From positions 1 to 5,627 of the forward strand of contig QQUK01000123.1 in NCBI GenBank assembly GCA_008501655.1: a stretch of 5,627 nt of DNA, read 5' to 3'. The notes beneath the pieces were generated by a model. That model saw nothing but the letters and a program-made list of their open reading frames with translations. It did no database searches and had not been told where the DNA came from. Both the position numbers and the translations under genes were made by a program. The DNA comes from Calditrichota bacterium (GTDB taxonomy: Bacteria; Zixibacteria; MSB-5A5; GN15; FEB-12). Of the stretch, positions 1-5,627 are shown one piece after another (the first letter of the stretch is position 1; every line of letters starts with the position of its first letter).

Positions 1-2937
1 ATGAATCTTTCCTCGCCCAAATTGGTTTTTGATAAAAAGCTTCTGACAATAGAAGAGCTTTTCAGACAGCGTAAGTATAGTAATGCTGATGAAGAGTTAT
101 CAAATATCAACATCGATGACTATCTCTCGAATCGCCATGAACTTGGTTTGTACTATTCATTAAATGCTGATAATGAGTTTTATAAAAGTAATTACAAAAA
201 AGCTATAGAAAACGGCCTCAAAGGTGCAAAATTACTCGCTGATTTTGCCCTGCATAAAAGATATGGTAAAGTTCAGCAGATTTTATCCAAGTCCTATAAC
301 TCAATAGGTGATTTCAAAAATGCCGAAATCAGAGCTCGTGATGCCATAAGTGCTTATCGGAGATGCAATGATTCCGAAGGTCAGGCTGTTGCTCTCAACA
401 ACCTTGCATATACATCATTGATTCGCTGTAATTTTAAAGCAGTTGTTGAATATCTGGAAGAAGCAATCCTTCTTGTTAACAATGACCAGAAAAAAGTTAT
501 GCAGTTCACCGGTAACCTGGCAACAGTCAGGATTCTCTTAGGTGACTGGAAACGTGCTGAAGAAGATATTCTGGAAAACATTAAATATAATAAATCAAAA
601 GAGCAGGATTTCTCCGTTGCACTGCATACATTAGTGCTCGGTTTTCTCCAGATTCGTCAGAGAAAATTCCACCTCGCCTCAAAATCACTTGATAATGCAT
701 TAGAGATTATCTCCCGTCTTGATATGGTCCGTGAAAAGGTCATATATCTTGAATACGCCGGTGAATTACACTACGAAAAGGGAGATATGTATAAAGCAAA
801 ATCTATTTTATCCAAAGCTTATGAAAAAGGACTGATGATTGCTCCCGGTTCAGCACTTGTCTCTCAGGTCGTTAGAAGACTTGCTGAGGTTGAACTCGCC
901 CTGGATAATATTGATGAAGCGATGAAATATGCACAGAAAGGGCTTGAGATTTCTCTTGCTATCTCAGAGAGAATTGAGATCGCTCTCTCCAAAAAAGTAA
1001 TTGCAGATGTTTATACTCTTAAAGAAGAATATGATGAAGCTATCGAATATATCACACAGGCTGTCGATATAGCCCGTGAGGTCGGCGATCCGTTTGAATT
1101 GGCGCGGACACTTCTGAAATCAGCAGAAATTAAGATTAAAGCAAAAACCGATAATGAAGCAGAAATCAGGCAGATTTTTGAAGAAGCTGAAAAATTGTTT
1201 AAGAAGCTCAATCTTGATTATTGGATTGCTGAGACAGAATTTCGTGCTGGAATGTACGCCTGTCAGATTGGTGAATTATCTGAAGGTTTCAAAGCACTCT
1301 CAAAAGCTGAAACTGTATTTGCTGAACAGAATGATAAGGTTAAAACCAGGGCGGTCTCAAAGTTTTTAAAATCACTTTCAGAGAATGCTGTTGCTTTATC
1401 TGTATCGCAGAATAATGAATTTAAAATTTTTGGTAATTTAATTACTCCATCTGAAATATCAAATATCAGAAGTTCTAATTTAGAGCAGATATTTACAGTA
1501 CTTATCAATAGGACAAATGCTGATAGAGCACTTGTCTATACATCTGATAACGAAGAGCCTCTGATACACTCATCATTCCCGATTTCGACGCATCAGTCGA
1601 AAAAATTTGCTAAGTCATTTACGCAACTTCTCGGTGAGGAGATTTCAAAATCGAAACCATCGATTCTCTTAGACTGCAGACGGGATCCGTTTATCAATGG
1701 ATTGTTTGCTGAATCATCTGATATCGTTGCGAGTATGATAGTCGTACCGTTTAAGATGTCTGATAATACAGTAAGTTACCTGTATCTTGATAAACTGAGC
1801 CGTGATAACAGTCTCAATCCGTTTTCTCAGTCAGATCTTAATTTTGCGGTTGGGTTCTCAGATATCATTTCATTTAAATGGGCTGAAATACAGAAGCAGA
1901 AGCTTGCCGAGGATAATCTCCGCCTTCGTGATCAGTTACGGGAAAAGGCGGCTTTTCCGAATATCGTTACTAAGAATATCCAGATGCTTGAACTTCTTGC
2001 CCAGGTTCGTCAGGTAGTTGATTCAAATATCTCAGTTTCTATCGAAGGTGAGACCGGTTCTGGTAAAGATGTCTTAGCCCGTGCCATTCATTATAATTCC
2101 AATCGACGAGATAAACGTTTCATATCTGTCAATTGTGCGGCACTTCCCGAAACATTACTTGAATCGGAATTATTCGGTTACAAGCGGGGAGCATTTACCG
2201 GTGCTAATACTGATAAGCGCGGTTTGTTTGAAGAGGCTGACGGCGGTACTTTTTTCCTTGATGAAATCGGTGATATGCCTCTTTCAATTCAGGCAAAAGT
2301 GTTAAGAATTCTCGAAGAGAAAGAGATCGTCCGGCTTGGGGAAACGGTTTCCCGCAAAGTTGATGTCAGGATTATTTCGGCTACCAATAAGGACCTGAAA
2401 GAGTTGATGTCAGCAAAACAGTTCCGTCAGGACCTTTATTACCGATTATCAGCTCTGACATTCCATATTCCGGCACTTCGGGAAAGAAAAGATGATATCC
2501 CATTATTGATCAGTCATTTCTTAAAAGATTCAGATAAAAAATTCACAGCGGAAGCATTAAAGCTTATGATTTCGTATGATTGGCAGGGCAATGTTCGTGA
2601 ACTTGAAAATGAAGTACGGAAACTCGAATTGCTTGCCGGTGATAATGAGTTTATTTCACAGGAACTGGTTTCATCAAAGATTTCACAGAGCAACAATACA
2701 ACTCCTGCCGCTGCGGAAACTATGGCATTAGTTAATAGTGATGATGTTTCATTTTCAGAGGAATTCGGATTATATGATTATCTCGAGCAGCATGAGAAGA
2801 AATTTATAGAAAAAGCACTTGGTGAAAAACGCGGTGTTAAAAAACATGCTGCAGATATGCTCAATATTCCGGAATCTACCTTACGGTTGAAAATCAAACA
2901 GTACAATATCGACCTCAAGCAGTTTAAAAAGAAATAA
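1..2937 (+). CDS. TPR-GAF-AAA+-Fis sigma-54-dependent transcriptional activator
   Basis: This 978-residue protein is predicted to be a cytoplasmic enhancer-binding protein that hydrolyses ATP to open sigma-54 RNA polymerase promoters. Residues ~45-440 are about ten TPR-like helical pairs. Residues ~485-620 look like a GAF sensor domain (YLDKL at 595-599). A helical linker, probably coiled coil, spans ~621-650. The AAA+ domain follows: Walker A GETGSGKD 683-690, sigma-54-contacting GAFTGA 730-735, Walker B FFLDE 751-755, sensor I ATN 794-796, arginine-finger candidates R809 and R815, and sensor II GNVRELEN 863-870. A Fis-type helix-turn-helix lies at ~933-970. There is no receiver domain, so control is probably by TPR partners or a GAF ligand rather than phosphorylation. 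Walker A has Ser and Asp where the family usually has GTGKE; both changes are conservative. The window opens exactly on the ATG, so its ribosome binding site and any upstream in-frame extension cannot be judged. The family call is firm; the signal and targets are unknown. Confidence 0.93.
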   Translation: MNLSSPKLVFDKKLLTIEELFRQRKYSNADEELSNINIDDYLSNRHELGLYYSLNADNEFYKSNYKKAIENGLKGAKLLADFALHKRYGKVQQILSKSYNSIGDFKNAEIRARDAISAYRRCNDSEGQAVALNNLAYTSLIRCNFKAVVEYLEEAILLVNNDQKKVMQFTGNLATVRILLGDWKRAEEDILENIKYNKSKEQDFSVALHTLVLGFLQIRQRKFHLASKSLDNALEIISRLDMVREKVIYLEYAGELHYEKGDMYKAKSILSKAYEKGLMIAPGSALVSQVVRRLAEVELALDNIDEAMKYAQKGLEISLAISERIEIALSKKVIADVYTLKEEYDEAIEYITQAVDIAREVGDPFELARTLLKSAEIKIKAKTDNEAEIRQIFEEAEKLFKKLNLDYWIAETEFRAGMYACQIGELSEGFKALSKAETVFAEQNDKVKTRAVSKFLKSLSENAVALSVSQNNEFKIFGNLITPSEISNIRSSNLEQIFTVLINRTNADRALVYTSDNEEPLIHSSFPISTHQSKKFAKSFTQLLGEEISKSKPSILLDCRRDPFINGLFAESSDIVASMIVVPFKMSDNTVSYLYLDKLSRDNSLNPFSQSDLNFAVGFSDIISFKWAEIQKQKLAEDNLRLRDQLREKAAFPNIVTKNIQMLELLAQVRQVVDSNISVSIEGETGSGKDVLARAIHYNSNRRDKRFISVNCAALPETLLESELFGYKRGAFTGANTDKRGLFEEADGGTFFLDEIGDMPLSIQAKVLRILEEKEIVRLGETVSRKVDVRIISATNKDLKELMSAKQFRQDLYYRLSALTFHIPALRERKDDIPLLISHFLKDSDKKFTAEALKLMISYDWQGNVRELENEVRKLELLAGDNEFISQELVSSKISQSNNTTPAAAETMALVNSDDVSFSEEFGLYDYLEQHEKKFIEKALGEKRGVKKHAADMLNIPESTLRLKIKQYNIDLKQFKKK

Positions 2938-2965
2938 CTGCCTCCTAATTATCCAATTCTACATA

Positions 2966-2993
2966 TTGTTTTTTTCTGTTTTTACACTATACT
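2966..2993 (+). promoter_or_regulatory. candidate sigma-70-type promoter for the LipM-like gene
   Basis: TTGTTT (2966-2971) and TATACT (2988-2993) are separated by 16 bp, in the 62-bp gap between the regulator and the LipM-like gene. The -10 box matches TATAAT at five of six positions; the -35 box is weaker. The -10 box ends only 6 nt before the ATG at 3000, so transcription would start at or next to the start codon. The gap is T-rich, which makes chance matches easier, and this organism's promoter consensus is unknown. Confidence 0.35.
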
Positions 2994-2999
2994 CAGAAA

Positions 3000-3803
3000 A
3001 TGACATTTAGATTTATCTCACATTTTGCAGCAGATCCTTATTTTAACATGGCATTCGACGAATGGATGTTTGATAAAGTGATATCCACGCCGGATATGTT
3101 TATCCTCAGGCTCTATAGCTGGTCACCGGGTGCTATAACATTCGGGCTGAATCAACGAATTGAAAAAGCTTATAACCATAAACAAGTAGGGGAGACACCG
3201 GTTATTCGGAGAGCGACCGGAGGACGGGCTATTTTTCATGATGAATCGGAGTTAACGTATGGTTTAGCTATTGGTGCCGAAGTCCTTGAAAGTCAAAAAA
3301 TTGGAAAATCTATATCAGAATCTTCACTCTTAATTTCTACGTTACTTGTTGATACTCTGAAGAAATTTGGAATCGAATCAGCAGTTACCAGACAGTCAAT
3401 AGACGAGGAGAAATCGAAAGATTTTTTTCACTCAGCGCCTTGTTTTGAATCAGTTGCAAAATATGAAATAATGACCAATCAGCATAAAATCATAGCATCT
3501 GCTCAGCGTCGTGCCGCAGGTTCTGTGCTGCAGCATGGGTCTATAAAAATTAATGGATTTAAATCACATCCGGCACTTCTGCTGAAAGACACTAACGTAT
3601 TGATTGATAATAAAATAGAGAAGGTCCAGTCTCCGCAGTTTCAGCGCTTTGCGAAGCTGTTGAAAGGTTCTTTCGAGAACTATTTTTCTTCTCCTCTTGA
3701 GTTGCTGGAGCTCTCAGAAAGTGAGAAAACAGCAATTAATAATAAGTTAATTTATGTGAGAAATAATTGTTTGGAAAAGAGAGATTCGATTAAACAGAAT
3801 TGA
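3000..3803 (+). CDS. LipM-like octanoyltransferase / lipoate-protein ligase family protein
   Basis: This 267-residue cytoplasmic enzyme belongs to the biotin/lipoate ligase (BPL_LplA_LipB) fold. The LipM branch transfers octanoate from octanoyl-ACP to a lysine of GcvH or 2-oxoacid dehydrogenase E2 domains, and LipA then adds sulfur. Visible motifs are NMAFDEW at 16-22, RRATGGRAIFHDESELTYG at 70-88, PCFESVAKYEI at 147-157, and IIASAQRRAAGSVLQHGSI at 164-182. C148 matches the place of the LipM acyl-thioester cysteine (Cys150 in Bacillus subtilis LipM as I recall), and K163 that of the conserved lysine. Classical LplA ligases lack this cysteine, so LipM/LipL-like activity is preferred over ATP-dependent ligation. 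Length is close to LipM (~280). The ATG at 3000 is chosen because the N-terminal strand before NMAFDEW is part of the fold, although no Shine-Dalgarno precedes it. A salvage ligase or amidotransferase role remains possible. Confidence 0.85.
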   Translation: MTFRFISHFAADPYFNMAFDEWMFDKVISTPDMFILRLYSWSPGAITFGLNQRIEKAYNHKQVGETPVIRRATGGRAIFHDESELTYGLAIGAEVLESQKIGKSISESSLLISTLLVDTLKKFGIESAVTRQSIDEEKSKDFFHSAPCFESVAKYEIMTNQHKIIASAQRRAAGSVLQHGSIKINGFKSHPALLLKDTNVLIDNKIEKVQSPQFQRFAKLLKGSFENYFSSPLELLELSESEKTAINNKLIYVRNNCLEKRDSIKQN

Positions 3804-3839
3804 ACTAAAATCAGTCTATACACTGTGTTGTCAGGTAGG

Positions 3840-3890
3840 CGGAAGATAAAAAATCGCTTGACTTCGAGGGCAAATCTTGGGTATCTTCCG
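3840..3890. repeat. 9-bp perfect inverted repeat; operator or weak terminator
   Basis: CGGAAGATA (3840-3848) is repeated in inverted orientation as TATCTTCCG (3882-3890), with 33 nt between the arms. It lies 37 nt after the LipM-like stop codon and is followed by the T-rich ATTTTGTATTATT, so it could end that transcript. The long loop and interrupted T tract make it a poor intrinsic terminator. Read as DNA, the arm centres are 42 bp apart, close to four helical turns, and they flank a promoter-like pair. That would suit a dimeric or looping regulator. The repeat is seen directly; its role is inferred. Confidence 0.4.
3858..3887 (+). promoter_or_regulatory. candidate promoter for the TonB-dependent receptor gene
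   Basis: TTGACT (3858-3863, five of six to TTGACA) is followed after 18 bp by TATCTT (3882-3887, four of six to TATAAT). The predicted start near 3894 would give the receptor mRNA a leader of about 155 nt. The -10 box lies inside the right arm of the 9-bp inverted repeat, so a protein bound there would block it. The match is moderate and rests on the Escherichia coli-type consensus. Confidence 0.35.
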
Positions 3891-3912
3891 ATTTTGTATT
3901 ATTAAATATTTT

Positions 3913-3938
3913 AAAGGAGTATGATGGTTGGTAAGTAG
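3913..3938 (+). other. possible leader mini-ORF with its own ribosome binding site
   Basis: AAAGGAG (3913-3919) is a good Shine-Dalgarno match. It is followed by two ATG codons in the same frame at 3921 and 3924 and a TAG at 3936-3938, encoding only MMVGK (or MVGK from the second ATG, which has the more usable spacing of 4 nt). It sits 110 nt before the receptor start, in the predicted leader. It may be a regulatory upstream ORF or a chance match; the peptide is too short to judge by coding statistics. Confidence 0.25.
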
Positions 3939-4035
3939 TTAATATGGTTGAAGTTGAAGTATCACGTTAAACTATTTCTGCTATCGATTCTCAGACAAAA
4001 ACTGATAACGAAATAATATTTTTGCTAATATATCC

Positions 4036-4041
4036 AGGAGG
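4036..4041 (+). promoter_or_regulatory. strong ribosome binding site of the receptor gene
   Basis: A full AGGAGG lies 7 nt before the ATG at 4049. It decides the start, because the reading frame beginning there gives a proper signal peptide. It contrasts with the LipM-like gene, which has no such site, so the organism uses Shine-Dalgarno initiation for at least some genes. Confidence 0.85.
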
Positions 4042-4048
4042 ATGAGTT

Positions 4049-5627
4049 ATGTTACATACTGGTAAGCGACGATTTTTAAGTATAATCATCATGGCAATGA
4101 TTATAGCCATCTTACCAATACATTTGTTTGCTGCATCAACAGGTCAGGTAAAAGGTACACTAACGGATGCCGAAACCGGGGAACCTATCTTTGGTGCATC
4201 TGTATTGATTGTTGGTACAACATTTGGTTCGAATACTGATTTCGATGGTAATTACCTGATTAAACGATTAGAGCCAAAAAAATACACGCTTCGTATTACA
4301 CACCTTGAATACAACCAGCTTGAAGTAACTGATGTTGCAATTCAGGCTGACCAAACAACAGAACAATCTTTTAAGCTTTCCAAAAAAGTCACCGACATCG
4401 GTGAAGAAATCACTGTTGTTGCAAAACATGATATTCTGGATAAATTCAAAACTCAGAACGAAGTGATGATTTCGAAAGAGGTCATTGAACGTCAGCCGGT
4501 AACAACCGTTGATGAATTGCTGACTCAGGTCTCCGGTGTTGTTACAAACACATCGGGTGAGGTTTTCATTCGTGGTGGACGAGCATTTGAAGTCGGATAC
4601 ATCGTTGATGGTGTCCCGCTTGGTGATCCCCTTGGTGGTTTAGGTCAGTCCGGTGCACAGCTTTCACTTGTATCCGGTTCAATTCAGGAATTTACTGTTA
4701 TTAAAGATGGTTTTGACCCTGAATACGGTGATGCCCTTTCCGGTATCGTAAAGATTACGACTCAGACCGGTCAGAAAGATGTCACAAAATTTAATATGCA
4801 GTATATTACTGATGACTTCGGTAATCAGTCTCTTAATAAGTATTCCAGAAACTACGACTATATGCGCTTTAAATTAAGCGGTCCTGATTTCCTTCTGAAA
4901 GATAAAATTCTTCCGGCTTTTGGTATCAATGCTTTAGAAGATAAAGAACTAACTTACTTCCTCTATGCTGAAGTTGATAAAAACGACGGTGTCTATCAGT
5001 ACGAAAGTTATGATACACCAACTACCCGCAGACAGGATGGGAACTTCAATCTGTTAGGTTTAAGAGTTCCGGATAGACTCTATAATAACTATTACTGGAT
5101 GGCTAATATTAAATTCCGTCCGATTCAGAACTTAAAGATGATTCTATCCTACAAAAAATCTATGACGCAGCAGACATTGTTCTCCTGGCAGTACCGTTAT
5201 ACTCCACAGACTGCACCTTGGCGTGAAAACAAATGGAGTACTCTTTCTTTAGAAATTTCTCAGCAGTTGAATAAGAATATGAACTATGAATTTATTACTT
5301 CATATTCACAAAACGGTACAACCCAAAAACCGGGTGATCCAAACAACCCGGGGCATGGCTTGGATCCTGATGATTTTGTAACAGATTTTAATTGGGAATC
5401 TTATGATGATAATAACGGTAATGGTGTATATGATGCACCGGAACCGATTATAAACCTTTTCCCGGATACAACCGAATATGGTCTCAACGTTACCGGTGCT
5501 GACTATACAATGGGTGAATTTAACTTTGAAAACAATGTTCAGGGTGCTACTACTGTAACGTCTGATTTCAGATTTAATGATAATGGAATCAGGGATGTAT
5601 TAGAAGGTGAAGGATTTGTTGACTTAA
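4049..5627 (+). CDS. TonB-dependent outer-membrane receptor, N-terminal part (cut by window edge)
   Basis: The frame stays open for 526 codons to the right edge. It encodes the start of an outer-membrane receptor of the type that imports bulky ligands using TonB-ExbB-ExbD energy. A basic N-terminus (KRR at 6-8), a hydrophobic core at ~9-27 and LFAAS at 26-30 form a signal peptide, probably cleaved near residue 28 or 29. Residues ~33-112 are a carboxypeptidase-regulatory-like beta-sandwich (GQVKGTLTDAETGEP, then DFDGNYLI). EEITVVAK at 119-126 is a likely TonB box. The plug spans ~130-242 and contains IRGGRAFEVGYIVDGVPLGD (174-193) and PEYGDALSGIVKITTQTG (224-241). Aromatic-rich beta-strand sequence then begins the barrel. 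Residues 454-465 match a calcium-binding EF-hand/dockerin loop, and a degenerate copy follows at ~508-519. Ligand is unknown, and no SusD-like partner is visible. Such receptors usually continue for several hundred more residues. Confidence 0.92.
   Translation, partial: MLHTGKRRFLSIIIMAMIIAILPIHLFAASTGQVKGTLTDAETGEPIFGASVLIVGTTFGSNTDFDGNYLIKRLEPKKYTLRITHLEYNQLEVTDVAIQADQTTEQSFKLSKKVTDIGEEITVVAKHDILDKFKTQNEVMISKEVIERQPVTTVDELLTQVSGVVTNTSGEVFIRGGRAFEVGYIVDGVPLGDPLGGLGQSGAQLSLVSGSIQEFTVIKDGFDPEYGDALSGIVKITTQTGQKDVTKFNMQYITDDFGNQSLNKYSRNYDYMRFKLSGPDFLLKDKILPAFGINALEDKELTYFLYAEVDKNDGVYQYESYDTPTTRRQDGNFNLLGLRVPDRLYNNYYWMANIKFRPIQNLKMILSYKKSMTQQTLFSWQYRYTPQTAPWRENKWSTLSLEISQQLNKNMNYEFITSYSQNGTTQKPGDPNNPGHGLDPDDFVTDFNWESYDDNNGNGVYDAPEPIINLFPDTTEYGLNVTGADYTMGEFNFENNVQGATTVTSDFRFNDNGIRDVLEGEGFVDL

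Noticed and set aside
381..1508. Minus-strand open frames within the regulator gene (381-581, 1011-1211, 1263-1508)
   Set aside because: They lie opposite a strongly supported TPR/GAF coding frame, give low-complexity Ser/Leu-rich translations, and have no recognisable domain.
2969..2983. T-rich run after the regulator gene as an intrinsic terminator
   Set aside because: No GC-rich hairpin precedes the run, so it does not meet the usual pattern.
3904..3911. AAATATTT palindrome as an operator
   Set aside because: An 8-bp all-AT palindrome is expected by chance in such AT-rich intergenic DNA.
3944..3970. Short frame encoding MVEVEVSR in the receptor leader
   Set aside because: It has no ribosome binding site of its own at a usable distance and is only eight codons; kept only as context for the mini-ORF finding.
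4017..4024. TATTTTTG, a perfect match to the Bacteroidota -7 element TAnnTTTG
   Set aside because: There is no TTTG-like -33 element at the right distance upstream, and the sequence is AT-rich, so a chance match is likely. It would be worth revisiting if the host proves to be a true Bacteroidota member.
3804..4048. Sigma-54 promoter upstream of the receptor gene, as a target of the regulator
   Set aside because: I found no GG-N10-GC core resembling TGGCAC-N5-TTGC in this gap, nor in 2938-2999.
4042..4065. Seven-codon frame ATG AGT ... TAA overlapping the receptor start
   Set aside because: The AGGAGG directly abuts this ATG, which is too close for initiation. The in-frame ATG at 4049 has 7-nt spacing and opens onto a signal peptide.

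Overview
The window holds three genes on the + strand in AT-rich DNA. They are a complete regulator (1-2937, complete if its first codon is the true start), a complete small metabolic enzyme (3000-3803), and the first part of an outer-membrane receptor (4049 to the right edge). The third reading frame has no stop inside the window and is cut by the edge. I see no RNA gene, CRISPR array or insertion sequence.

The receptor has an N-terminal signal peptide, a carboxypeptidase-regulatory-like domain and a TonB plug. That layout is typical of diderm bacteria of the Bacteroidota/FCB type. Dockerin-like Asp/Asn-rich loops inside a receptor, and TPR-plus-sigma-54 regulators, fit poorly cultured FCB relatives such as Cloacimonadota, Marinimicrobia or Ignavibacteria-like lineages. 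This placement is an inference from architecture and cannot be pinned to a genus.

Region by region: (1) 1-2937 encodes a TPR-GAF-AAA+-Fis sigma-54 activator without a receiver domain. (2) A 62-bp gap carries a promoter-like pair whose predicted transcription start falls on the start codon of the next gene, so that mRNA may be leaderless. (3) 3000-3803 encodes a LipM-type octanoyl/lipoyl transferase with the diagnostic cysteine. (4) A 245-bp gap carries a 9-bp inverted repeat around a promoter-like pair, a minute ORF behind a good ribosome binding site, and then the strong ribosome binding site of the receptor gene. (5) 4049-5627 encodes the TonB-dependent receptor, truncated in the barrel.

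Nothing ties the three genes into one pathway. The spacing and the separate promoter-like signals suggest three transcription units. No sigma-54 promoter is visible in either gap, so the targets of the regulator are probably elsewhere. I do not see convincing evidence of a new multi-gene system. The most unusual parts are the receptor leader, the possible leaderless transcript, and the calcium-loop-like motifs in the receptor.
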